From CAUZIR01 sp034421295 (GTDB taxonomy: Bacteria; Chloroflexota; Dehalococcoidia; Lucifugimonadales; UBA2962), in assembly GCA_034421295.1 (NCBI GenBank), contig DAOUKM010000002.1, positions 1-64,000 on the forward strand: a stretch of 64,000 nucleotides of DNA, written 5' to 3'. Below, in pieces: positions 37,407 to 45,512 of this stretch. Positions within the stretch are counted from its first letter, which is position 1. Each line of letters opens with the position of its first letter. The notes beneath the pieces were generated by a model. That model was not told the origin of the DNA, did no database searches, and saw nothing but the letters and a program-made list of their open reading frames with translations. Both the position numbers and the translations under genes were made by a program.

Positions 37407-38771
37407 TCACCTGCCGTCAACGAGCGACCTGAGTCCCGAGGCGAGCCCCGCCTCCTGCTCGGGCAGCACGGTCCGGGGGTCGAGGAGCACGCGGCCGCCA
37501 TCTATACGACCCACGATCGGCAGGGGCATGTCGCGCAGGCGGGCGGCGAGGGCCGCCGGGCCGTCGCCGCCGGGATCGATCGAGAGCGACCAGGACGGGA
37601 GCGTCTCGCCGGGCAGGCTGCCGCCCCCTATGGTCGACCTGCTCTCGACGACTTCGGCGATTCCGGGGACAGCCTCCCGCCATCGCCTCGCGCGCCCCGC
37701 GATCTCGTCGGGCGAGGCCGATATCATCCGCCAGACGGGTATTTTCTCGAGGGCCTCCCCTCGCAGGTAGTGAAGGAGTGTGGCGGCCAGGGCCGCAAGG
37801 CTCATCTTGTCCGCCCTGACGGCCCGCGCCACCGGGTGGCCGGCCAGGCGCCCGACCGCCTGATGCCCGCCGGCTATCAGGCCGCTCTGGGGCCCTCCCA
37901 GCAGCTTGTCTCCGGAGAAGAATGCCAGGTCGACGCCGGCGGCGAGGCTCTCCTGGGGCATCGGCTCGTGGGCGAGGCCGAACTCGGACGTTTCCAGCAG
38001 GCAGCCGCTACCCAGATCGTGGAGCACCGGCAGTCCGTGCCGCCGTCCCAGCTCAACGAGTTCGGGGAGCGAGGGGGCGTGCGTAAAGCCCACCGTGCGA
38101 AAGTTGCTCGCGTGAACCGCGAGGATGGCGCCCGTTTCGCTCGATATCGCAGACTCATAGTCCCCGATGTAGGTTCGATTCGTGGTTCCGACCTCCACCA
38201 GCCTGGCTCCGCTGCTGCGGAGGACGTCGGGTATGCGAAACCCCCCTCCGATCTCGACCGCCTCTCCCCGGGAGACGATGACCTCCCTGCCCGGGGCGAT
38301 GGCCATCAGGCCCAGCAGCAGGGCCGATGCGTTGTTATTGACGATCAGGGCGGCCTGCGCCCCCGTGACGCGCCTGGCCAGGTCCTCGATCACGGCCTGG
38401 CGAGAGCCCCTCCTTCCGGCTGCCAGCTCGTATTCGAGGTCGGTGAAGCTGGCGGCGGCCCTGATGGCCGCCTCGGCGGCGGCCTGGCTCAGAGGGGCAC
38501 GACCCAGGTTGGTGTGCAGCACGACCCCGGTGGCGTTGATGACCCGCGTCGGCCACAACCTCCAGGCGGCCGCGGCGGCAAGGACCTCGCCCGCCAACGC
38601 GTGGGCCCCGGGAGCGTGAGCGCCCCCGGCGACCGCGGCCCGCGCGCGCGCCAGGCAGTCGCGCACAATCGCGACGACGGCATCGTGGGACAGGTCGTCG
38701 GCGAGGGATCGCACCCGCTCGTCCATCAACACCCTGTCGACGCTCGGCAGGCCTCGCAGATTGGAACTCAC
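37407..38771 (-). CDS. selA: L-seryl-tRNA(Sec) selenium transferase
   Basis: SelA (454 residues, close to E. coli's 463) is the PLP enzyme that converts Ser-tRNA(Sec) to Sec-tRNA(Sec) with selenophosphate from SelD. The N-terminus NLRGLPSVDRVL, the signature VINATGVVLHTNLGRAPLS, LIVNNNASALLL, EIGGGFRIPDV, EVGTTNRT and the Schiff-base Lys in FSGDKLLGGPQSG are all present. GTG 38771, with GGAGG 11 bases upstream, matches the family start; the long in-frame extension to 39233 overlaps coaE and is rejected. It is divergent from coaE and upstream of rarA. The window also holds selD and tRNA-Sec. Confidence 0.96.
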   Translation of the reverse strand: MSSNLRGLPSVDRVLMDERVRSLADDLSHDAVVAIVRDCLARARAAVAGGAHAPGAHALAGEVLAAAAAWRLWPTRVINATGVVLHTNLGRAPLSQAAAEAAIRAAASFTDLEYELAAGRRGSRQAVIEDLARRVTGAQAALIVNNNASALLLGLMAIAPGREVIVSRGEAVEIGGGFRIPDVLRSSGARLVEVGTTNRTYIGDYESAISSETGAILAVHASNFRTVGFTHAPSLPELVELGRRHGLPVLHDLGSGCLLETSEFGLAHEPMPQESLAAGVDLAFFSGDKLLGGPQSGLIAGGHQAVGRLAGHPVARAVRADKMSLAALAATLLHYLRGEALEKIPVWRMISASPDEIAGRARRWREAVPGIAEVVESRSTIGGGSLPGETLPSWSLSIDPGGDGPAALAARLRDMPLPIVGRIDGGRVLLDPRTVLPEQEAGLASGLRSLVDGR

Positions 38772-38917
38772 TCCGGGCACAGCCTCCGATGTGGATGTAG
38801 ACCGGCTCGCCGGTGCCAATGGATTATAGAGCAATCGAGGCGGGGCCCCTCGACAGAGGTCACCGGGACATGTACATTCTGAGCGCCGCTTCCCTGTCCG
38901 TCGGCGGCCCGCCCAAA

Positions 38918-38947
38918 TTGACCCCTCAGAACGGCAGTTGCTAGAAT
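38918..38947 (+). promoter_or_regulatory. Promoter of coaE (TTGACC - 18 bases - TAGAAT, extended -10)
   Basis: The best promoter in the window: -35 TTGACC (38918-38923), an 18-base spacer and -10 TAGAAT (38942-38947) extended by TGC. The start site is expected near 38954, 16 bases before the coaE ATG. It lies in the 198-base gap between divergent selA and coaE; I see no other structure there. Confidence 0.7.
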
Positions 38948-38969
38948 TGCAACCCGGCTGTCGGCACCC

Positions 38970-39590
38970 ATGATTGTTATAGGACTCACCGGCGGCATAG
39001 GCACGGGCAAGTCCGAGGTGACAAGCGTTCTGGCAGGGCTTGGCGCCTCGGTTATAGATGCGGATGTCGTCGGCCACGAGGTCTACAGGAAGGGTACCGA
39101 GGGACACAGCGCCGTAATAGACAGCTTTGGGCCGGGCGTCGTCGGAGCCGACGGCGAGATCGACCGGGCCGCACTGGGAAGGCTCGTTTTCGGAGACCCC
39201 AGGGCGCTGGCCCGGCTGAATTCCCTGGTACACCCCAGGATCCGCAAGGTCGTCAGCGAAAGGCTCGGTGCCCTGCGGGAGGCCGGAGCGGAGGTGACGG
39301 TCCTCGAGGCAGCGGTCCTGCTGGAGGCTGGATGGGAGGACATGGTCGACGAGGTCTGGGTGGTCGAGGCTCCCCGGGAGGCCGTGGTGTCCCGGCTGAG
39401 GCCCCGGTTCGGTGGAGACGAACAGGCCATAGCGGTGCGGGCGGGGGCGCAGATGACGCAGGAGGACCGTCGCAGGGCGGCCGACGTGACAATACTGAAC
39501 GACGGCTCCATGGATCGGCTGAGGAGACGAGTGGAGCGGGTGTACAAGGCAAGGATTGAGTCGGTGCGGGAGCGAACTAGCGACAGATGA
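38970..39590 (+). CDS. coaE: Dephospho-CoA kinase
   Basis: CoaE (206 residues) phosphorylates dephospho-CoA in the last step of coenzyme A synthesis. The P-loop is GGIGTGKS (residues 8-15), followed by VIDADVVGHEVY, GRLVFGDP and LVHPRIR, all diagnostic. The stop overlaps the ATG of the MoxR-type ATPase (ATGA), so translation is coupled, and a CoA-pyrophosphatase-type Nudix gene lies just beyond it: one gene makes CoA and another may degrade it in the same operon. Confidence 0.95.
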   Translation: MIVIGLTGGIGTGKSEVTSVLAGLGASVIDADVVGHEVYRKGTEGHSAVIDSFGPGVVGADGEIDRAALGRLVFGDPRALARLNSLVHPRIRKVVSERLGALREAGAEVTVLEAAVLLEAGWEDMVDEVWVVEAPREAVVSRLRPRFGGDEQAIAVRAGAQMTQEDRRRAADVTILNDGSMDRLRRRVERVYKARIESVRERTSDR

Positions 39591-40495
39591 CCACTACCGG
39601 AAAGTCGACAAAGACCCTATACCGAAGCTACATAATCGAGGAGTACCACCTTGAGGATGAGCCCTACTACGTCCCGATCGGGGACGAGGTCGAGCTCTTC
39701 GAGGCGGCCTACGCAGAGCGCATTCCCATACTGTTCAAAGGGCCTACCGGCGTCGGCAAGACCAGGTTCGTCGAGTACATGTCATATCGCCTGGGAAGAC
39801 CGCTGACCAGGATCAGGCAGGGCTCAAAGGACGACGCGAAGGCGGCGCAAAACGGGGCGAACCTGCCGCTCGTGACGATAGCCTGTCACGAGGACCTGAC
39901 CGCCAGCGACCTGGTAGGGCGGTATCTGCTTGAGGGTGACAGCACCGTGTGGATCGATGGGCCCCTGACAAGGGCGGTCAAGGTCGGGGGGATCTGCTAC
40001 CTGGACGAGATCGTCGAGGCCCGCAAGGACACGACCGTGCTCATCCACCCCCTGACCGACCACAGGAGGCTGCTGCCCGTGGAAAAGCGCGGTGAGCTAC
40101 TTGAGGCCGCCGACGGCTTCCTGCTCGTGCTCTCGTACAACCCCGGCTACCAGAGCGCCCTCAAGGACCTAAAGCACAGCACCCGCCAGCGATTCGTCGC
40201 CATCGAGTTCAACCCGCCTCCCCGCGAGATCGAGGCGCAGATCGTCGCGCACGAGTCCGGAGTGGACGCCGACACCGCCATGCAGCTGGCCAAGCTAGGC
40301 GAGAAGGTGCGCAACCTGAGGGAGCACGGCCTGGCCGAGGGTGCGAGCACCAGGCTGCTCATCTACGCAGGCAAGCTGATATCGGCCGGAATAGAGCCCC
40401 GGCGGGCCTGCCAGGTGGCGGTCAACTGGGCGGTGACCGACGACCACTCGGTGCAGCGAAGCATTGAGGAGGTCACAGCCTCCATATTCGAGTAA
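39587..40495 (+). CDS. MoxR-type AAA+ ATPase, CbbQ/NorQ family
   Basis: A 302-residue AAA+ ATPase. Walker A GPTGVGKT (residues 52-59), Walker B GICYLDEI (about 134-141), the CHEDLTASDLVGR block typical of CbbQ/NirQ/NorQ, an arginine-containing STRQRFVAIEF and the C-terminal CbbQ helical domain are present. In the known systems CbbQ-CbbO remodel Rubisco and NorQ-NorD mature nitric oxide reductase. There is a 15-residue polar insert (residues about 78-92) before the CHEDLT block. Its likely partner is the VWA protein at 41157; no Rubisco or nor genes are in the window, so the client is unknown. Confidence 0.92.
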   Translation: MTTTGKSTKTLYRSYIIEEYHLEDEPYYVPIGDEVELFEAAYAERIPILFKGPTGVGKTRFVEYMSYRLGRPLTRIRQGSKDDAKAAQNGANLPLVTIACHEDLTASDLVGRYLLEGDSTVWIDGPLTRAVKVGGICYLDEIVEARKDTTVLIHPLTDHRRLLPVEKRGELLEAADGFLLVLSYNPGYQSALKDLKHSTRQRFVAIEFNPPPREIEAQIVAHESGVDADTAMQLAKLGEKVRNLREHGLAEGASTRLLIYAGKLISAGIEPRRACQVAVNWAVTDDHSVQRSIEEVTASIFE

Positions 40496-40514
40496 TGGCC
40501 CCGCCGCCCGGGTA

Positions 40515-41147
40515 ATGGACAGGTCCTGCAGACAGGCGGTCCGGCGCGCCCTGGCCGAACACGAGCGACCCGTCGTCGAGGACGCCGGACTCCAGCCCGC
40601 CGGCGTCGTGGCCCTCATGTACGGACGAGGGGACAAGAGCGTGGTCCTGCTCAGCAAGCGCAGCGAGGCCCTGGACAGGCACCCCGGGGAGATCTCCTTT
40701 CCGGGAGGGCGGTGCGAGGCCGGCGATCGATCCCTGATGCACACCGCTCTTCGCGAGACGAGCGAGGAGGTCGGCGTGGCCCCGGAAGATGTGGAGGTTC
40801 TCGGGGAACTGGGGCGATTCACCACGGTGACCGACTACGTAATAAGCTGCTTTGTGGGAGCCATAAGCCACCCCTACGAGTTCCGGGTCAACAGCGCCGA
40901 GGTCGACAGGCTGGTGGAGGTGCCCCTGGGCGTCCTCCTGGACCGGCGGAGCCTCAGGGACGATGTCAGGGTGGTGGACGGAGACCTGGTGGTCCTTCCC
41001 TCATTTGCCTACGATGGGGATCTGATCTTCGGAGCCACCGCGCGAATCCTGGACCGCCTGCTCGACGTCCTTTCGACGGGAGCGGCGGGGCAGGTTATCA
41101 TGCCGGTCGGATCCGACGGCGCCACCGCCAGAGCTGCCCATGCGTAA
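40515..41147 (+). CDS. Nudix hydrolase, CoA pyrophosphatase type (NudL-like)
   Basis: A 210-residue Nudix protein. The CoA-specific motif LLSKRSEALDRHPGEISFPGG runs into the Nudix box GGRCEAGDRSLMHTALRETSEEVG, the arrangement of CoA diphosphatases such as NudL/PCD1, which cleave CoA to 4'-phosphopantetheine and 3',5'-ADP. It sits between the MoxR ATPase and the VWA protein and in the same operon as coaE. ATG 40515; the 17 upstream codons overlap the ATPase gene. Confidence 0.88.
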   Translation: MDRSCRQAVRRALAEHERPVVEDAGLQPAGVVALMYGRGDKSVVLLSKRSEALDRHPGEISFPGGRCEAGDRSLMHTALRETSEEVGVAPEDVEVLGELGRFTTVTDYVISCFVGAISHPYEFRVNSAEVDRLVEVPLGVLLDRRSLRDDVRVVDGDLVVLPSFAYDGDLIFGATARILDRLLDVLSTGAAGQVIMPVGSDGATARAAHA

Positions 41148-41156
41148 AGACTCCCG

Positions 41157-44100
41157 ATGATCGCCCGAGAAAAGGCCCTTTCCGCTCTCTCCGAGTTCCC
41201 CGACGGACTCTGCGACGAGTATGAGCGCGCCCGGCCCGTGATGGACGCCGAGCTGAGCCCTGAGCAGGTCGGTCGATGGTTTGAGACGGGCATAGAGATC
41301 GCCGGCCAGAGCGCCCACTCCTGGGACGCGGCGGTCCAGTTCTTCCGCGCAAGTCCCGGCGTAATAGCCTCGATGCCGCCGGACCACTTCATGAAGTGGG
41401 TGGAATGCGGCCTGTCGCTCTCGGTCGACTCACCCACCCTGGGCTCGTCCTACTTTGCTGCAGGGCCGCGTACGATGGCCATTCTGGGGTCCCGGCACAT
41501 CGAGGACTGGACCGACCTGGGAAGGGGCCTTTACAAGGGGACCTGGAAGTCGAGCACCCTTGCAAACAGGTTCTTTGAGACCAGCCCGGACCTGCTTAAC
41601 GAGCTCACCTTCGAGCAGTTCCAGCGCTTCGTCGGCTTTCTGGACATACTCTCGCGTCACTCCTACGACCTTGCGGCCGAGTGCCTTGCCCTGGGTCAGA
41701 GGCTGTTTCCGATCGTCGGGGAGGACAAGGATGCGTTCATCTCCCTCTCGCTCACCCTGGTCGAGACCGGTTGGAGGCAGGTGAAGGCGTTCTTTGAGGC
41801 GAGCGCCAAGTCCCTGCCGCGGGTGGAGCAGAGCCAGCGCCTGCGCTTTCTGAGAATGTCCGAGACGCTCCTTGTCTCCGGGGCCACCAACATGCCCAGC
41901 ACCATGCTGGAGATCTCCCAGGCCATGCAGGACATAGAGCCCGGGAGCCACGGCCAGGTCCTGGACATGGCACAGCCCGTTTTGGAGATTCTTCCGACGG
42001 CGATGCCGGAGTTCGTAAAGAACGCCCCGGTGGTCCTCGACAGGCACAGGCTGAGCCTTTACCAGCTGTCGGTGTGGTGCGAGGAGGGTAAGCGCGTCCT
42101 GCACCAGAACCGGGACGGCGGGCTTGCGTTCTTCAAGATCGAGTCCGCGCACTCCGAGAAATTCCTCGAGGAGATATCGTCCGGGATCGAGTTCTCCCGC
42201 ATCCAGGCGATCGTCGAGATGTACTGCCGCGCCCTGGCCGGCGAGGAGGTGGACCTGGCCGACACGCAGGACCTTGTCGACAAGAACATAGGCTGGGTGT
42301 CGTCCGAATCTCCCACCACCGAGGGCTCCACCGTGTACCTGCCCTCCCTGGTGGACCGCTACCCGACAAAGGACGAGAACTTCCTCTGGTTCAAGGTGGT
42401 GGCCACCCACCAGGTCGCCCGCATGGAGTTCGGGAGCTTCAGGTTCGAGTTTGACAGGCCCGCCGCACGCTTTGAGAACATGCGGTTCGAGCTGGAAAAG
42501 GCCCGCCGCAGCGGAGACGGCCCGCTTCCGAGCGCGGCGGATCTTCAGAGGTTCTTCGATCTGTTCGATGATCGCCAGCTTGCCCTGGACGTGTTCTCGG
42601 TGGTGGAGGACGGCCGGGTGGACGCCAAGGTGAAGGTCGAGTACAGGGGCATCAAGAGGCCGTACGAGAGGGTCCAGAAGGACTCCCTGGAGTCCAGGAC
42701 GGAGATACGCGATCTGCCCGCCCGGGAGGCGCTTGTCGAGTTCCTGGTCCGGGTCAGCCTGTCCGGCGAGGGGACCATATACGTTCCGTCGGAGCACAAG
42801 TCCACCGCGCGGCAGATCGCCGCAATCGCCCGCCAGACCATGACGGACCAGGCGACCGTCGAGGACACAGCGGAGGCCACCCTCCGCATATACGCGCTAC
42901 TGGTGCAGGTCGCCAACGAGGAGGTCGACCGCGACGACTGGGACCCGCTGGATGTCGAGGAGGAGCCGGAGTCTGAGAGCCTGTCCGACCCGGACGCGAT
43001 GAACTCGCTCATGGAGCAGATGGGCGCCGGGTCCGATCCGAACGCCGAGCAGTCTGATGAACAGTACGATTCGCCCAAGCCCGTGGACTACCGGGGCGAC
43101 TTTAAGCCCGAGCTCACCCAGTTCCTCGAGCGCCTTCGCAACCAGGGCCAGGGGGAGGAAGGGGACGAGCAGGGCGAGGCGATCACCCAGGAGATGCTGG
43201 AGCGGCTGCTGGAGAGCAGCGTAGAGGTGGCGCAGGACTCCCCGGATGGAGAGGCGCGGTCGCTGACCGACGAGATGACCGAGAACATGCTCAAAGAGGT
43301 CGGACTCCAGAAGCCCGACTCGGCCGAGGGCGGTCAGGGTCCCCTGGTGCACGTGGATGAGTCGGGCGGCGAGCTCGAGGCCGACGAGCCCGAGACGTTC
43401 GTCTACGACGAGTGGGACTTCCGGGCCGAGGACTACAAGCCCAGGTGGTGCGTGGTTCGGCAGAAGAACATGCCCGAGGGGGACGCGACGTACTACAGCT
43501 CGGTGCTCGGCCACTACGGGTCGCTCGTCCAGCAGGTCCGGCGCCAGTTCGAGCTGATGGTCCCGGAGATGATGCGCAAGGAGCGCCGTCTCCAGGACGG
43601 AGAGGACATCGACATCGACGATGTGATCGAGGCGATGGTCGATATCAACACCGGCTCCAGCCCATCGGAAAAGCTCTACTGGAGGCGCAACAAGGTGCAG
43701 CGCGACGTGGCCGTCGTCTTCCTTCTGGACACCAGTGCGTCGACGGCCGAGGCGATCGACGATTCCAAGCGTACGGCCGACGAGTGGGGCGCGCCCGATG
43801 ACCCGGTCGAGTACATGCTCTGGCTGCGGTCGCGAAGGGGGGAGGGAGCCAAGCGCTCTTACAAGCGGATCATAGACCTGGAGAAAGAGGCGCTGGTGCT
43901 CCTCATCAACGCGCTGGAGGCGATCGGGGACACCTACGGCATCTACGGCTTCAGCGGCTATGGCCGGGAGAACGTGGAGTTCTACACGATCAAGGACGTC
44001 GACGAGCTTTTCTCCGAGAGGATTCGGCGCCGGATCGACCGCATCGCACCGCTCCACGCCACCAGGATGGGCCCGGCGATCCGCCACGCGACCGCAAAGC

Positions 44101-44390
44101 TCGATGAACAGGACGCTCGCACGAAGCTACTTTTCCTGATCAGCGACGGAAGGCCCCAAGACAGGGGCTACAGCAGGGAGGGCGTGGAGAAGGAATACGC
44201 GGTCCATGACACCCGCATGGCGCTGGACGAGGCGCGCGCCAAGGCCGTAAACGCCTTCTGCCTGACGGTGGACCGAAGCGGCCACGACTACCTGAAGACG
44301 ATGACCCAGGACATGGGCTACGAGGTCCTGGACGACATCTACAGCCTCCCGCACAGGCTTCTGTACCTGTACCGCAAGCTCACCATGTAG
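41157..44390 (+). CDS. Very large NorD/CbbO-type VWA-domain protein
   Basis: A 1077-residue cytoplasmic protein. The C-terminal third is a von Willebrand A domain with the MIDAS motif LLDTSAS (Asp858), a later Thr/Asp set in HATRMGP and LLFLISDGRPQD, and it ends YLYRKLTM, as in NorD/CbbO adaptors. Residues about 1-480 are helical with repeated short units (FFRASPGVIASMP, FFETSPDLLNEL) like the HEAT-like repeats of CbbO; residues 620-780 are very acidic and probably disordered. With the CbbQ/NorQ-type ATPase upstream it should form a MoxR-VWA chaperone. The VWA part contains a long insert (about residues 867-900). The client protein is not evident. Confidence 0.9.
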   Translation: MIAREKALSALSEFPDGLCDEYERARPVMDAELSPEQVGRWFETGIEIAGQSAHSWDAAVQFFRASPGVIASMPPDHFMKWVECGLSLSVDSPTLGSSYFAAGPRTMAILGSRHIEDWTDLGRGLYKGTWKSSTLANRFFETSPDLLNELTFEQFQRFVGFLDILSRHSYDLAAECLALGQRLFPIVGEDKDAFISLSLTLVETGWRQVKAFFEASAKSLPRVEQSQRLRFLRMSETLLVSGATNMPSTMLEISQAMQDIEPGSHGQVLDMAQPVLEILPTAMPEFVKNAPVVLDRHRLSLYQLSVWCEEGKRVLHQNRDGGLAFFKIESAHSEKFLEEISSGIEFSRIQAIVEMYCRALAGEEVDLADTQDLVDKNIGWVSSESPTTEGSTVYLPSLVDRYPTKDENFLWFKVVATHQVARMEFGSFRFEFDRPAARFENMRFELEKARRSGDGPLPSAADLQRFFDLFDDRQLALDVFSVVEDGRVDAKVKVEYRGIKRPYERVQKDSLESRTEIRDLPAREALVEFLVRVSLSGEGTIYVPSEHKSTARQIAAIARQTMTDQATVEDTAEATLRIYALLVQVANEEVDRDDWDPLDVEEEPESESLSDPDAMNSLMEQMGAGSDPNAEQSDEQYDSPKPVDYRGDFKPELTQFLERLRNQGQGEEGDEQGEAITQEMLERLLESSVEVAQDSPDGEARSLTDEMTENMLKEVGLQKPDSAEGGQGPLVHVDESGGELEADEPETFVYDEWDFRAEDYKPRWCVVRQKNMPEGDATYYSSVLGHYGSLVQQVRRQFELMVPEMMRKERRLQDGEDIDIDDVIEAMVDINTGSSPSEKLYWRRNKVQRDVAVVFLLDTSASTAEAIDDSKRTADEWGAPDDPVEYMLWLRSRRGEGAKRSYKRIIDLEKEALVLLINALEAIGDTYGIYGFSGYGRENVEFYTIKDVDELFSERIRRRIDRIAPLHATRMGPAIRHATAKLDEQDARTKLLFLISDGRPQDRGYSREGVEKEYAVHDTRMALDEARAKAVNAFCLTVDRSGHDYLKTMTQDMGYEVLDDIYSLPHRLLYLYRKLTM

Positions 44391-44407
44391 CCGCCGGCGG
44401 TCCCGGT

Positions 44408-44429
44408 GGTCCGGGCACGGCGCCGGACC
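44408..44429. terminator. Hairpin between convergent operons (possible bidirectional terminator)
   Basis: GGTCCGG / CCGGACC, a 7-bp stem with an 8-base loop, lies in the 66-base gap between the convergent VWA-protein and DUF4340 genes. There is no T-run, so any terminator role is tentative. Confidence 0.3.
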
Positions 44430-44456
44430 GCGGCGGGCCGGAGAGCCCTTGCGGGA

Positions 44457-45500
44457 CTAGCCGTCCTCGGGCAGGTCGTAGTCCTCTCGGCGGGGCGGCA
44501 CCTCTATGTAGAGGGGGTCGAGGTCCAGGGCGAAGACCGAGTCCACCCAGTCCGCCGGGAGCAGCAGCAGGGGCTGGGCGAGCTCACCCTCCTCGGTTCG
44601 GGCGTAGTAGCCGGTGCCGTCCTCGTTCATCTCCCCGATGCGGTAGATCACGCCGTCGTCGTACTCGGTGCCCCGCGACGTGAGGCCGGCGAACCTGAGG
44701 TGGATGGCGGTCGATTTCTCGAAGATCCCGTACGGGGTGAAGTCATCCACGTGGTTCTGGAGCACCACCTGCCCGATGGGTCCCTCCAGGAGCGGTACGC
44801 CCTCGGCCTGCCAGCGGTCCATCTGCAGGCCCACCCACTTTGTGTCCACGCCGTGGCGCTGGACCGTCCATTCGCCCTTGCGGATCTTGAACTGCAGCCA
44901 GGAGCTGTCGCCCCCGTGGTGCTCGCCCTTGATGATGCTGAGCTCGAGTATGTCGTCGGGATCTCGCTGAACGAACCACTTTGGCAGTGGGGGCTCCCTC
45001 ACGAGCCGCGACAGGACCTCGCCCCAGGTGGAGGTGATCAGAAACAGCTGGTTGAACCCCTCGACCTGCCCGTAGTGGTGCTTTCCGTCGGTGGTCAGGT
45101 CGCCCAGCAGCACGTTGATGTCGCGGCCGTCCGAGAGCCTTACCCGCACCTCGGTCTCCGGGGTGGACAGCCCGTATTGCGCGGGGTTGTCGATCTGCTC
45201 CTGCAGCAGCCTCCGGGAGCGGGGACCGGTGAGTATGAGCACCATCCCGCCCCAGCGCTCGCGCCGCGGCGCCACGCCGGGCAGGCCTTCGAACTGCCAC
45301 TTGCGGTCCTCGTCGCGGAGGAACCTCACCCTCTCGCCACGGTGCCTGACCTCGATGATGTCGATGTCGGATTCGGAGACCTGGTAGAACCAAGGGGCGT
45401 CAGGCTCCTCCTCCGGGGTAGAGCTGAAGGGGTTTACCCAGACCACTACGCCGATGGCGACGCCCACGGCGATCAAGAAGATGGTGACCCGTAAGTTCAA
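44457..45500 (-). CDS. DUF4340-family protein of the Gld-like ABC operon
   Basis: A 347-residue protein with one N-terminal transmembrane anchor (residues 5-22, VTIFLIAVGVAIGVVVWV) and an extracytoplasmic body of repeated beta-rich units, matching the DUF4340 plan: ERWGGMVLILTGPRSRRLL, NPAQYGLSTPETEVRVRL, INVLLGDLTTDGKHHYGQ. DUF4340 proteins usually accompany GldG-type proteins and ABC-2 exporters, as here. The start is TTG 45500 with GGGGAG five bases upstream. Last gene of the operon. Confidence 0.88.
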   Translation of the reverse strand: MNLRVTIFLIAVGVAIGVVVWVNPFSSTPEEEPDAPWFYQVSESDIDIIEVRHRGERVRFLRDEDRKWQFEGLPGVAPRRERWGGMVLILTGPRSRRLLQEQIDNPAQYGLSTPETEVRVRLSDGRDINVLLGDLTTDGKHHYGQVEGFNQLFLITSTWGEVLSRLVREPPLPKWFVQRDPDDILELSIIKGEHHGGDSSWLQFKIRKGEWTVQRHGVDTKWVGLQMDRWQAEGVPLLEGPIGQVVLQNHVDDFTPYGIFEKSTAIHLRFAGLTSRGTEYDDGVIYRIGEMNEDGTGYYARTEEGELAQPLLLLPADWVDSVFALDLDPLYIEVPPRREDYDLPEDG

Positions 45501-45512
45501 CCGTACTCCCCG

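Noticed and set aside
38772..39233. N-terminal extension of the selA frame
   Set aside because: It runs antisense through coaE and its promoter; SelA similarity begins at GTG 38771 with a good SD.
39587..44390. Calling the genes cbbQ/cbbO or norQ/norD outright
   Set aside because: No Rubisco or nitric oxide reductase genes are present, so the specific names are not justified.
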